The position numbers and the translations under genes were made by a program. From positions 124,001-188,000 of the forward strand of contig VWRR01000015.1 in NCBI GenBank assembly GCA_013995675.1: a stretch of DNA of 64,000 nucleotides. Reading direction: 5' to 3'. Position 1 is the stretch's first letter, and every line of letters starts with the position of its first letter. The notes under the pieces were generated by a model that did not search any database, was not told the DNA's origin, and saw only the letters and a program-made list of their open reading frames with translations. Positions 51,810 through 61,577 of the stretch are shown here, in pieces. This DNA comes from Cyanidiococcus yangmingshanensis. Taxonomy: Eukaryota > Rhodophyta > Bangiophyceae > Cyanidiales > Cyanidiaceae.

Positions 51810-52865
51810 ATGCTTTCAGGTCTGGGTAGACTATTACGGTCTGCCAGCACCTCTAGTCTCACTGGAGGTTGTCAACGAGCAAACAGGTTCCTGGGTGCCG
51901 TTTCAGGCCCGAACGAACAGCGCAAGTTCGATCGTCTCGTTCAGACCTCCGCTAACCGAGCTGGAGTTGATCGGGGTTGCCCAACTTCCCCCCAAAACCT
52001 TGGAAGAATCAAAGATGAGCCCTTTCTGCTCGTATCAGAGATATTTTCGTCAATCCAGGGAGAGGGTCCCTTCAGCGGCTGCCCTTCCGTATTCTTAAGA
52101 CTTGGATTGTGCAATTTAGAATGCGCGTGGTGCGACACGAAGTATACTTGGCTGTTCCAGGAGTCACGCCGTGACAGAATAAGAGCACGCGTCGAAGGCA
52201 AGACTGGAGTAGCGGGTTCGGGGTCTAAACATGAGCCTGGCGATGCCCATATACCCCAGAGGTCCGACATGCTCACTGTGTACGATCGGAGGAAGGAACT
52301 GCGGAAACTGAGCGTTCAGGACGTTTTGGAACACATCGAACGTGCGACTAAGGAGATAGGAGCAGAGGCTGTGGTCATTACCGGTGGTGAGCCGCTACTG
52401 CACGCCAAACCGCTTTCAAGTGTAGTCCCTTCGCTCCTTGAAAAACTCCGTCTACGGGTTGAATTTGAAACGAATGGGACGCTCACACCGGTCGGATTGA
52501 CCAGCTGGAGTCGAAGCGAGACACCGCGAGTTTATTTCAACGTATCACCCAAACTGGCCAATTCGAGTCAGCCAGTTAGGCAACGGCTCCGGTGGGATGT
52601 GCTCCAATATTTTGCTACAGAGCTTCCAAACGCGTCTGCTTTCAAATTTGTTGTCGATAGCGAAGAGGATCTAGCAGAGGTCCAGCAAATCGTGAACAGA
52701 CTGAAAATATCTAGGCAACGAGTCTGGCTCATGCCGCAAGCGACAACTTCGGCAGCGCTTGCTGTCGCAGCTCGTGAACGCGTCATCCCGTGGTGCCTCC
52801 GCCATGGATTCCGATACAGCCATCGCATTCATGTGTCCATTTGGGACGATCGCCGGGGAGTCTAA
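51810..52865 (+). CDS. queE: 7-carboxy-7-deazaguanine synthase (QueE), radical SAM
   Basis: QueE converts carboxytetrahydropterin to 7-carboxy-7-deazaguanine on the route to queuosine and other deazapurines. The protein is 351 aa from the ATG at 51810. Residues 1-75 are a basic, Ser-rich presequence (MLSGLGRLLRSASTSSLTGG), probably organellar. The catalytic part begins LVSEIFSSIQGEGPFSGCPS. The [4Fe-4S] cluster motif is CNLECAWC (C101, C105, C108). VVITGGEPLLH is the SAM-binding GGE motif, and FNVSPKLANS and VWLMPQATT follow. A QueE-typical insertion of about 45 residues lies between CDTKYTW and LSVQDVLEHI. De novo deazapurine synthesis is unusual in a eukaryotic nucleus. Confidence 0.9.
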   Translation: MLSGLGRLLRSASTSSLTGGCQRANRFLGAVSGPNEQRKFDRLVQTSANRAGVDRGCPTSPQNLGRIKDEPFLLVSEIFSSIQGEGPFSGCPSVFLRLGLCNLECAWCDTKYTWLFQESRRDRIRARVEGKTGVAGSGSKHEPGDAHIPQRSDMLTVYDRRKELRKLSVQDVLEHIERATKEIGAEAVVITGGEPLLHAKPLSSVVPSLLEKLRLRVEFETNGTLTPVGLTSWSRSETPRVYFNVSPKLANSSQPVRQRLRWDVLQYFATELPNASAFKFVVDSEEDLAEVQQIVNRLKISRQRVWLMPQATTSAALAVAARERVIPWCLRHGFRYSHRIHVSIWDDRRGV

Positions 52866-53296
52866 ATCACTCCTCATTGCGAGCGCAGGAACCAGTTCTC
52901 ATTGGAAATCATTCAATGCAAGCTGAATGAGTCAAACGAAAAGTCCATCTCAGGTTTTCTCCGACGCAGCAGATGCTTCGAACAAAGTCAGGTCGGAACC
53001 CCGCACGGATAGCTCGAGACTGTTTCGGATCGCAAATCGCTACAATCTGAAATTATCAGAGCCATGAGAAACGCATCAACTGGTATTCCAACTTGTCGCT
53101 CGACAGGACTCGACCGTGTATACCAATATGAGCCCGATATATTGCAGGTTGGTCTTTTGAGTAATGTTCAAAGGTTACGCAGCCTCCTTTCACAAAAGAG
53201 GTTGTACCTGTACCTCGGAGAGGCACAAGTCTCCAATGCTATGGTGCCAACAAGTGGCCACATGGCGAGTTATTACCTCCAGCGCTCCAGGTATTG
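52866..53296. other. Intergenic between convergent genes
   Basis: Nothing was recognised. Confidence 0.45.
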
Positions 53297-55009
53297 TCAC
53301 TTTTGATTCTGGAACAGCTGCGTACGCGCTTTGCATTCACGAATCATATCGTGGACCGCATCCTTCGCCGCGCTGATGGCCATAGCATCAAGCCAATTTT
53401 TTGGGATGTAAATAACCGGTTGAAAATCAATCGTAAGCGACATGAAACATGCTGGCGTCCTCAATTCTGTGGAATCGCCATAAAGTTCTAGGTTTTCGTG
53501 AATATCCCACCGGGCGGCGTAGCGGCGCACGCCCTGGCCACTGATAAACACAAAACAAACCTCACCACGATCTTTGCACTCTTCCACCCGGAGAAGCATC
53601 TGAGCTTTCACTGTAAAGATCCACAAAGACCGTGACTGAGTGGTGCGAATCAAAGAGACCTTTCCCCTTTCACTCTGATGACTCTCAACAGTGCGACAAA
53701 CAGCGACTCCTCGACAAAAGTTGCCATAGTGATCATAATCAGTTACAGTACGGAAGGCGAGCTCTTTTGCAATGCCTGGTATCGTGGCCGAAGCCTTCAC
53801 AATACGTCGCGTACCGTCGCGGAGCTCTATCGTCGTCTCGATGCGGAACGAATCTGCAAGCCGAGACTCCTTTGAAAGAGTCGCATTTTCTTGAGCGTCT
53901 CGAGTATGCCACCATTCTGTAAGGGATCCGGTGCATATAACCGGCACAATCTGGAAGGTCTCCCAAGAGTCCGCCCGCTTGCGATCACAGCGCACGTTCA
54001 CGATACCATTTTGGCTCTTCCGGCTATGGTCAATGCTCAGATATCCCCAGCGCGACTCGAGATGGATCAAATTCCGTGGACATGCACGGACTGCGAACTG
54101 CTCCGCAACCTGTCTGAAGAATGAGTATGCCACTACATGCTTGCCGCCATCCTCCGTCGCATGCAAATACCGACCCGAAACGTCGCGAAGTAAGACGGTT
54201 CGGGAAGCATCGGAATATTCGAAGAAAAAGGGTGCTGGTCGTATCACATCAAATCTCTTGTTTGATGAGAGCCTGGGTTCCCAAGGAAGTGCCACTAGCT
54301 GTCCACTGAAAAGGACTGTGCACCACAACCATCCTCCTTGGCTATCACAGCTGTTTCGGGCGCGCAAAAACGCTGAAAATGCATATACTCGGTGAAGTGG
54401 CCGATCGATGCCGTGTGTCGGAAGCGGCTCAAGCTGGAAGCATTCCCAGTAACTAGGTCGCGTTCTGTTTGCGCTTACTTTCCCCGAACTTGGATTGACT
54501 GAAAGGTAACGAGTTCCAACTCGGATATGCGTATATGCTTTCGGCGTCCGATCCCCGAATGGTTCGAACGTAACCATCATTTGAGTTACAGAATTCGTCT
54601 CTTCCAGTGACGCAGCTCCCGGCTCCGAAATCCCGACATCCTGCTCGAGGTGTAGAGATCTCTGATGCAGGTCAGTAAGTTTCCAAGGATTAGAGTCGAC
54701 ATCAGGGGCATGCATCAACAAAACAGTGACACTGGCCGAACCCAAGTGCCGTTTTACAGCGAGCAGCGCACGCTCCCCGTTGGCTAAAGTCGGACTCGAC
54801 AGTGCGGCAAGGTAAAGACCCTTGACGCAGCGAATCCGAACTGGAAGTGTTCTCGACAGGCAGAGGCTTTCATCAGAGCAAAGAAACGTGCGGTCTTGGT
54901 CGGTGCCACTCGCGGTTTCACCAGAAGAACCTCCCTGAAAACCAAGATTCTGTAGGACTCGCCGAGCGTGACCGATGGTCTCCTTGCAGCCTTGTAGGAT
55001 CCGGCCCAA
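53297..55009 (-). CDS. Fascin-like beta-trefoil / START-like fusion protein, N-terminus unresolved
   Basis: The frame encodes up to 570 aa. Residues about 60-360 contain repeated beta-trefoil elements of the fascin/DUF569 kind (GTRYLSVNPSSGKVSANRT, VSGRYLHATEDGGKHVVAY, RWGYLSIDHSRKSQNG), each with an aromatic-Leu-x-basic pattern and a following Trp-Glu-x-Phe. Residues about 385-560 form an SRPBCC/START-like (polyketide cyclase/COQ10) fold (DYDHYGNFCRGVAVCRTV, WIFTVKAQMLL, AARWDIHENLELYG, CFMSLTIDFQPVIYIPKNWL). No ATG occurs before about residue 99, and a TGA precedes the TTG at 55009. A different frame with an ATG at 55227 stays open across the region, so a frame break or exon is likely. Lipid binding by the START part is inferred. 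Confidence 0.65.
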   Translation of the reverse strand: MGRILQGCKETIGHARRVLQNLGFQGGSSGETASGTDQDRTFLCSDESLCLSRTLPVRIRCVKGLYLAALSSPTLANGERALLAVKRHLGSASVTVLLMHAPDVDSNPWKLTDLHQRSLHLEQDVGISEPGAASLEETNSVTQMMVTFEPFGDRTPKAYTHIRVGTRYLSVNPSSGKVSANRTRPSYWECFQLEPLPTHGIDRPLHRVYAFSAFLRARNSCDSQGGWLWCTVLFSGQLVALPWEPRLSSNKRFDVIRPAPFFFEYSDASRTVLLRDVSGRYLHATEDGGKHVVAYSFFRQVAEQFAVRACPRNLIHLESRWGYLSIDHSRKSQNGIVNVRCDRKRADSWETFQIVPVICTGSLTEWWHTRDAQENATLSKESRLADSFRIETTIELRDGTRRIVKASATIPGIAKELAFRTVTDYDHYGNFCRGVAVCRTVESHQSERGKVSLIRTTQSRSLWIFTVKAQMLLRVEECKDRGEVCFVFISGQGVRRYAARWDIHENLELYGDSTELRTPACFMSLTIDFQPVIYIPKNWLDAMAISAAKDAVHDMIRECKARTQLFQNQK

Positions 55010-55878
55010 GCATGCTCACCCACTCCGCTTGTGAAGTTTCGTGTTCCAAAAAAGGCCATCAGGGTTCTAGACTTTGCCGTTTGGTAGCCATAGAGAAGAG
55101 CTTTGGCGCCCGTTACAGCCCCCTCAGCTGCAATTACAGGTCTATGAATGGATAGCTTATCGAGAATTGCGGCGCTACGAGTTGGCAATAGCCAATTTTT
55201 TGAAATCAACATCGACCACATTCGCATGGTAGCGAGCTGCGAGGCGCTGACGCAGGAGGCAGGCTCTATACCACAGAGGCACTATACTGAGTGCATTGAG
55301 CAGAAAGTATCTTAGGTGATCACAATCGCTTTGCGAAACAGATGTTGCTGTGGAAGGCACGAAGAGAGCTCAGGCTCTCGACTGGATTTTGTGAGCCGTC
55401 CTCGACAGAGGTGCCGGCCCCTGCACCGCTGCCAAGCCAAGAGCAGAAATTTACAGTCGAATGCAAGACAACGAATCAGACATACATTTGCTGACTGTTC
55501 CTACTGCGCTGGTGAAGGCAGACGTTCCAGATCCCTTAGGGGATCGGAAGCTTTTTTGAAGTGTCCTTGTACGGAAAGCTCCGCGAAAGACCCTTATGAA
55601 GCTCGATCCGCGTTACCACAGGTTCCCCATTTTCTCCAGAACCTGATTACCAACGCCGTATCGGTCTTGCTCGTGTAACCTCGCGTCCGCGGGTAGAGGC
55701 AGTATTGCGCTTGAGGTTTGTATGCACAACTCCGCAATCGAAGACTACAGCATCAGCCAATCTCCCTATATTCAAAAAATGCTGGGCTTCCAGTTTCTGG
55801 AGCCGAATTGCTTGGGCATTGTAACCATCTCCTCGGCGCGATTCTCCAGTTCTTTCATCTCAAGGAAGCTATCCATGC
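55010..55878. other. Intergenic, or missing 5' part of the beta-trefoil gene
   Basis: The minus frame from ATG 55227 (MRMWSMLISKNWLLP) could encode the true N-terminus of the beta-trefoil protein. No GTAAGT donor was found here. The rest is blank. Confidence 0.35.
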
Positions 55879-58317
55879 TCATGTGAGGCGACCGGGCACA
55901 GAGGCATACCATCGATCAACAAAGTCCTGACGTTCCGGGTCGCGGAATTGAAGTGTAAATACATAGATTATCGTGGCAGCAAACACCCAGCGGAAAGGAA
56001 TTATCAAGAGGATCACGGCACAACAGACTAGGCCATAAATATATTGGCGAGTCAGTGCCGGATTGCGCCACAGGTGAATGCTTTCGAACTTTTCTAAGTG
56101 TCGGTTCATATGCTGTAACCAAACTTGCGTCGCCACAAGGCCATGATGCACACGAGCGAATACGCCGCTTAAGTAAGCAGCCCTGGTATTGGACGATTCT
56201 GACTTGGTCCCGGTTGTTTGCTTTTGCAAGGCGTTCCGGACAGAGATCAGTAGAACGCAATATCCGAAGATTACCAGCGGGAGCAAGTACGCCACGGCGT
56301 CCATCACAACCAGAAATATAAAAAATGTAAGGACTGCGGCTGAGAGGACTGGCCGGTTCCAGCGTATGACGTAACAAACGGCATCGAACATACAACCAAT
56401 AGGAGTGACCAGTTCAATGAACGTTGAGATTTGGTTTCCCAGCGAAACGAGGTCGAGAGCCTCGTTATCGCGACCACCTTGTCTCCTCCTGTTTGCTTCC
56501 ATATTGATATTCACTCGCTGAATCGCTCTGGCGAACCACCAAGAACGTTGACCAGTGGCCATTCGATACGCCGCATCGACATACCTGCGGAGCGCTTTTC
56601 GCTTTAGCTCGAGGAGGCCGACGCTAGACTCGAAGCCAGTCGTTGTAGCAGCGGCTGCCTCCTCGTTATCAGTGCTAAAGACAAACAAATCACTTGTTAA
56701 ACACCCGCGAAAAACTCGCTTGAGAGCCCTTGAACGAAGAATGTTCAGTCTCGCAACGCGAGCAAAAGCTGGGGTCGGACAATGGACAAGCCACTCCAAG
56801 TTGGATGACAAATTCGTTGCAGACCCACATCGACCAGCTGCAAGATTGTTGTTGCTTGCATTTGAGGCATTATCCGAGAGTTGTACTGCGCCCAGAGATG
56901 CCTGAGTGTCGGATGGGCTCTTTTCAGTCTCTCCTATATTTCTGAGAGAAACAAACGTTCGCTGAGGGCGTTTCGCATAGCTGGAACCATCCGCATCCAT
57001 AACGGCGCTCGCATCGAGATGCGAAACACGGTGTTGACGACTCAAGGCGTGAGCCATTGCCATCTCTTGCACATAGCAATGCCAAGCATCCCTTCGGCGC
57101 GTGGAACGAAATTCGTTGAAGGAGAGTACAAGCCCATCAATCGAGTTATTCTCCGGCATGAATTTTGCATACGGGTCTTTCGCATCCCTGTCCGTGATCT
57201 TTGGCAACACGAATTCAATCACAAGCGCATCTCGTCGAAAAACCGGCAGCTCAGTGGATCTCACCCTCTGAATGGTTCCCAGTGGAAGCAGGTAGTGCCC
57301 CCAACCGATGCTTGCAACAAAGCAAAGATACCGCTCCGACAAAAACAATTTTCCGGGAATAGGAAAAGTGCCCGAGTGGTCGATCGCCGCCTGTGCCTTT
57401 ACCAAGGGCTCTCCCGGGTCCAAACGAAGTAGTTGCTTTGCCTCGGCCCATTCAGGCTTCGTTTTCGAGAAGACTTTGCCCAGCGCGACCAGAAATGCAT
57501 CCCAACGCTCAAAGTCGACATAAGCTTCCGAGGAGTTCGGTTCTATGTTCTTAGAGATTGAACAGCTCGAAGATATCAGATCCTGAGGTACAGGTTCTAG
57601 TTCAGCATTGCTTGTCGTTCTGTGCGCACGGGCGGGCATTTTTGGTTGTGGTCCTGGCAAGCCACGGGATAGAGCGTGGAAAACAAGTTCAGCGGTTGCG
57701 CTGTCCGTGACGGGACTCATGTGCGGCGCATATCGAACGAACTCAGCCAGATAAGCTCGTCCGTCGCCAGAGCGATCCATCAAGTTGAACGTCCAGGAAC
57801 GTGAATTCTGCAGTTCAAAAACATCGCGTTGGCGCAACGTTCGTATGATAACGTAGTCAACAAAATCCCTTGGTGACGCCAGACTTAAGTCTTCAAAAAA
57901 ACGCGTCCTCGCGGGTATAGTGTTTCGAGGCCCGCTCGGTACTGCTGCTGAGAGGTCGCCATGCTGCAAATACTCCGCGTATGCCTCTCTTAGCTCGTCG
58001 AGACCTGCCCCGAGCAAGTCCGAACAAGCCTCTGCTAGCGCTAGCCTCCATTGCTGTGCACGGAAGTTTTCAGGCTCATTGTGCACGGCTTCTTTGAGGC
58101 GAGCGTCTTCATTCTTCTCCTGTCTCAATGTCGGCAGGGCGGTCACATCCTGCGTGGGCATACGAGCACGTCTCTTCGTCAAAGTCTTCGATGGGGTCCA
58201 GAGCGGTGGAGGTTCTGTTGACATAAACCACAGAAATGAGCACACGAACAGAGAACGAAGTCGAAACCGCTCGTGCGTACGCGAAGTCTGCAGTGGCGAA
58301 TAGGGCTTAGTGATCAT
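55879..58317 (-). CDS. GRAM-DUF639 membrane protein
   Basis: An 812-aa protein from the ATG at 58317. Residues 1-60 are basic. An EF-hand-like piece occurs near 178-190 (DRSGDGRAYLAEF). A GRAM domain lies at about 320-400 (GTFPIPGKLFLSERYLCFVA, LLPLGTIQRVRS). The DUF639-type region follows (ARLNILRSRALKRVFRGCLT, DLFVFSTD). C-terminal hydrophobic segments lie at about 655-700 (LTFFIFLVVMDAVAYLLPLV) and 755-790 (IYGLVCCAVILLIIPFRW, FAATIIYVF), arranged like the hairpins of MCTP/reticulon-type ER proteins. Plants have the same GRAM-DUF639 layout, with unknown function. A membrane-contact or lipid-binding role is inferred. Confidence 0.78.
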   Translation of the reverse strand: MITKPYSPLQTSRTHERFRLRSLFVCSFLWFMSTEPPPLWTPSKTLTKRRARMPTQDVTALPTLRQEKNEDARLKEAVHNEPENFRAQQWRLALAEACSDLLGAGLDELREAYAEYLQHGDLSAAVPSGPRNTIPARTRFFEDLSLASPRDFVDYVIIRTLRQRDVFELQNSRSWTFNLMDRSGDGRAYLAEFVRYAPHMSPVTDSATAELVFHALSRGLPGPQPKMPARAHRTTSNAELEPVPQDLISSSCSISKNIEPNSSEAYVDFERWDAFLVALGKVFSKTKPEWAEAKQLLRLDPGEPLVKAQAAIDHSGTFPIPGKLFLSERYLCFVASIGWGHYLLPLGTIQRVRSTELPVFRRDALVIEFVLPKITDRDAKDPYAKFMPENNSIDGLVLSFNEFRSTRRRDAWHCYVQEMAMAHALSRQHRVSHLDASAVMDADGSSYAKRPQRTFVSLRNIGETEKSPSDTQASLGAVQLSDNASNASNNNLAAGRCGSATNLSSNLEWLVHCPTPAFARVARLNILRSRALKRVFRGCLTSDLFVFSTDNEEAAAATTTGFESSVGLLELKRKALRRYVDAAYRMATGQRSWWFARAIQRVNINMEANRRRQGGRDNEALDLVSLGNQISTFIELVTPIGCMFDAVCYVIRWNRPVLSAAVLTFFIFLVVMDAVAYLLPLVIFGYCVLLISVRNALQKQTTGTKSESSNTRAAYLSGVFARVHHGLVATQVWLQHMNRHLEKFESIHLWRNPALTRQYIYGLVCCAVILLIIPFRWVFAATIIYVFTLQFRDPERQDFVDRWYASVPGRLT

Positions 58318-58434
58318 CTAGTACACGGCCTGGGCCATTCATATGCTTTCCTGCCAAGCGTCAGGCATTGCGTTTTGCTTCTCTGACATAAGACGACACT
58401 CACTTCTGGGGTCTGAACGATACTTTTATATCTA

Positions 58435-60069
58435 ATGTTTGCGTCTCTGCTTCGCAGAGGTACTCTATTTGTGAGTTTAAGTGCCGGACTGGTGACAGCT
58501 GTCCTGGGACCTTCGCCTGCCCAAGGAGAGGCTTTGGCGGATCACGGTCTTGAGGAGAGCGCCGCTGACTCGCACACTTTACTGAACTGGTCTGCGACGC
58601 ATGCTGTGCAAACTGACTCACTTTTTGTTCCTGAGAGTACACGTCAAGTCGAGCGTCTGGTAGCGGAATGTCACGAGAGTTCGAAGAAACTGAGACCGCT
58701 CGGAAGTGCCCTTTCGCCGAACGGTGCTGCGTTTGAAGCTGGTGGTATGGTCAGCCTTGCTCTCTTAGATAGAATCTTGTGGATTGACGAAAAGAAGGCC
58801 CAAATTCGTGTCCAGGCAGGCGCGAGAATCGCCCAGATAACAGAAGCGCTTCGCAAAAAGGGATTGGTCCTGCAAAATTTCGCTTCTATCTCCGAGCAAC
58901 AGGTTGGCGGATTTTTTCAAGTGGGCGCCCATGGAACTGGAGCCCATATTCCACCTGTCGATGAACAAGTGGTTTCCTTTCGAATAGTGACTCCGGCGCT
59001 GGGCTCGATGGAGGTAGGTCGCTCAAGTCCGCTTTTTCCCTGCTTAAGGGTAGGCCTCGGAGCATTTGGCGTCGTCACAGAGGTAACGTTGCAAGCCATC
59101 CCTGCGCACAAACTAGTTGAATGCACGAAGGTTCTTTCGCATGATGAGCTGCGCAGGAAGCACCAAGAACTTATTCAAAAGCATCAACATTTGCGGTATA
59201 TGTGGATACCGTATACTGACTCTGTGGTTGTGGTGCACTCGGACCCGTTGGAGAGGGCAGCAACTCCGGAAAGCCTGGATTTAGACCGGAACGACCAAGG
59301 ACATAGACTAGCACCGCTACGTGAACTGCTTCTCTCGAGGGATTCGCACAAAGTCAATTCAGAAGATTTGCATCGCATGTCATTCACGGAACTCCGAGAC
59401 CATTTGATCGCTTTGGACCCGCTTAACACGTCATGGATTAGAATGGTGAATCAAGCCGAGGCTGAGTTTTGGAAGCGCAGCCAAGGTGTTCGCGTAGATT
59501 GGAGCGATCGAATCCTGAGCTTTGACTGCGGCGGGCAACAGTGGGTGAGCGAAATTGCTTTCCACGCTCCTACTGGTCTATCTCGTGATATCGAATATAT
59601 GTTCAGGCTTCTGCGCCTGATCCAAGACCATCAGATACCGGCCCCAGCACCCATTGAACAGCGATGGACCTCAGGGAGCAGCTCTCTCATGAGCCCCGTC
59701 TACCGAAAACCGGGCTCACTAACTGCTGATGAGGATATTTTCTCGTGGGTCGGCATCATCATGTATTTGCCCACATCTGATGAAAAGACACGTACAAGCA
59801 TATCGAGAGAGTTCTGGCGATACAAGAGCCTCTGTGTCGATTTATGGCAAGAATACGACGTCGCTGAGCATTGGGCCAAGATTGAAGTGCCAGATTCGCT
59901 ATACATGGAGCCCGAGCACGCAGCCAGATACGAGGAGTTCGTCTTGAAACGAGTGCGAGACAAGTTTCCATTAGGAGAATTTCAGCGAGTTCACAATAAG
60001 CTGGACCCAAATCGCATTATGACGAACAGCCTCATCGACAAACTTCTGCTTGATAATCCGGCCGCCTAA
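58435..60069 (+). CDS. GLDH: L-galactono-1,4-lactone dehydrogenase, mitochondrial
   Basis: The last step of ascorbate synthesis: oxidises L-galactono-lactone to ascorbate and passes electrons to cytochrome c; it also assists complex I assembly in plants. The protein is 544 aa. Residues 1-30 are a presequence (MFASLLRRGTLFVSLSAGLV). The FAD (PCMH) domain has KKLRPLGSALSPNGAAFE, VQAGARIAQITEAL, LVLQNFASISEQQVGGFFQVG and AHGTGAHIPPVDEQVVSF. The ALO domain follows to the C-terminus (WAKIEVPDSLYMEPEHAARY, RVHNKLDPNRIMTNSLID). The LQNFASI and GAHGTGA blocks are those of plant GLDH rather than animal GULO. The 5' region is shared with the divergent GRAM-DUF639 gene, with only 117 bp between starts. 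Confidence 0.93.
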   Translation: MFASLLRRGTLFVSLSAGLVTAVLGPSPAQGEALADHGLEESAADSHTLLNWSATHAVQTDSLFVPESTRQVERLVAECHESSKKLRPLGSALSPNGAAFEAGGMVSLALLDRILWIDEKKAQIRVQAGARIAQITEALRKKGLVLQNFASISEQQVGGFFQVGAHGTGAHIPPVDEQVVSFRIVTPALGSMEVGRSSPLFPCLRVGLGAFGVVTEVTLQAIPAHKLVECTKVLSHDELRRKHQELIQKHQHLRYMWIPYTDSVVVVHSDPLERAATPESLDLDRNDQGHRLAPLRELLLSRDSHKVNSEDLHRMSFTELRDHLIALDPLNTSWIRMVNQAEAEFWKRSQGVRVDWSDRILSFDCGGQQWVSEIAFHAPTGLSRDIEYMFRLLRLIQDHQIPAPAPIEQRWTSGSSSLMSPVYRKPGSLTADEDIFSWVGIIMYLPTSDEKTRTSISREFWRYKSLCVDLWQEYDVAEHWAKIEVPDSLYMEPEHAARYEEFVLKRVRDKFPLGEFQRVHNKLDPNRIMTNSLIDKLLLDNPAA

Positions 60070-60248
60070 ACATGCATAAGGAGTGTGCTGGCTCAATCCA
60101 ATTATTGCGCTTCGGTAACGCTTCCAAATCGCAATTCGAGGGGCTTTTGCGATTGTGTTGGAATCGTGTCGCAGCCATTTTCTATCGAGTCACATTTCTC
60201 GCATTCGGCCAAAATTCACTACCCATGACCATTCCAAAACGAGTGCGA

Positions 60249-60773
60249 CTACAAAGATCGATTTGTATTTGGACTTGAATAGATTCGATCGAGGAAATTG
60301 TTGATGTGTGAGCGCGCCACTGTGTTCACATCCACAGACTTTCGACCGACACGAAACTCTCCATTTCGATAATAGTAATGGAGTCGAGTGCGCTTGATGA
60401 CGTACGCGTGTTCTTGGTATTCCAGGATGTCACCGTTATGTGCGCGAGGATCCAGCATGAACTGGCCCAGATAGTATGGCGGTGGTGTCGTGACGTACAC
60501 ATCGAATGGTAGCTTATCGCGGTTGTCTCGAGGCCATTTTTTCCTGCTGAGCACAGTCATCTCTCCTGATCTGTCGGCGCTATTTCCAGAACGATTTTCC
60601 GCCGGCTCGCTCCCTTCCGGCGGCTGCACGAGAGCGGAATCCAGGACTCTACGATGAGACTGACTCTTCTGGATCTTTCGGTGGAGACGCACTAGCTGTG
60701 AGTGACTAGTCAGTCCTTTGCAGCTGCACCATGAGGGCAGCAACTGCGGTGAAGAGGGAACGCAGACAAACAT
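60249..60773 (-). CDS. Conserved plastid protein of unknown function
   Basis: A 174-aa protein. Residues 1-75 form a presequence with Phe at position 2 (MFVCVPSSPQLLPSW). The conserved part (about 88-172) reads PFDVYVTTPPPYYLGQFMLD, then HNGDILEYQEHAYVIKRTRL, YYYRNGEFRVGRKSVDVNTV and SHINNFLDRIY. The pattern (PPP-x-x-LG, then GD-x-[IL]-E, Y-V, a Tyr-rich strand, and a final helix) matches small plastid proteins of plants that I recall only as uncharacterised. It converges on GLDH with 179 bp between stops. Confidence 0.6.
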   Translation of the reverse strand: MFVCVPSSPQLLPSWCSCKGLTSHSQLVRLHRKIQKSQSHRRVLDSALVQPPEGSEPAENRSGNSADRSGEMTVLSRKKWPRDNRDKLPFDVYVTTPPPYYLGQFMLDPRAHNGDILEYQEHAYVIKRTRLHYYYRNGEFRVGRKSVDVNTVARSHINNFLDRIYSSPNTNRSL

Positions 60774-61219
60774 CTCCTCGTCGTCAAGTTCTAAAACTCC
60801 TTAGATTATGCCCTCAAATAGTGAATCCCTGAAGTTTCAGGCGAGGTCCCCTGAAAGAAACGAACGTGTACACCCTTTACTCCAGCGCGGAACCGCGAAA
60901 GCCGCGAAAGTCTAGTCGACCTGGAGTTCTTTCGCTGCCGCTCGCAAGGACTCAGTCTTTCTCTATGCGACAGAGCACAACGTCAAACTCTACTAGCCCA
61001 AATGCCCAGTTCGGTAAAGACAAGGCCCAAACAGGAAAAATCTTCGTTGCCCGTTGAATTCACCATTACGTCATATCGCTCTGCGCGATGTTCAAAGGCG
61101 GTCTGACCTGCTCGACGACTCGGCAGGGATGCACATCGTCAACCCAGCAAAGCTTACGACTCGATTATTCGGTAAAAACATGATTCAATTTCTTGATTTG
61201 TACATGACAGAGTATTTAT
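60774..61219. other. Intergenic
   Basis: No gene was recognised. Confidence 0.4.
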
Positions 61220-61540
61220 TCAGTTGAGATATCTGTTTCCGCTGAGCGCTTCAAAATATGTCTCTTTCGAACTAGATGACGAGTTATTATGAGACCAACT
61301 AGTCGACAGCAACAGGAAGCATTCAGCCAGTCTCAAAGAGGCTTTCTCTCCATCTCGAAAATATGGATACGCGGGTACAACATTGGGATCATATGCAGCG
61401 CGATAACTATGAGATTTCTTAGACATTTTTCGAGGGTCCGCTTCGGTATATTGCAGCACAGGCGGATGATCAACAAGATTTGCGCAGTCTTCAAGCGACC
61501 GTATAAACATTGCAGATAGGCAAGCTTGCCCCCGTCTCAT
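61220..61540 (-). CDS. Hypothetical 106-aa protein
   Basis: An ATG at 61540 opens 106 codons with a natural composition (DPNVVPAYPYFRDGEKASLR, LAECFLLLSTSW) and a Ser run near the end (NNSSSSSK). A second Met at residue 11 could also start it. No family was recognised. Confidence 0.4.
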   Translation of the reverse strand: MRRGQACLSAMFIRSLEDCANLVDHPPVLQYTEADPRKMSKKSHSYRAAYDPNVVPAYPYFRDGEKASLRLAECFLLLSTSWSHNNSSSSSKETYFEALSGNRYLN

Positions 61541-61577
61541 TCAGCACATGAATTTTCAGAGATTGAAATGAACTCTA

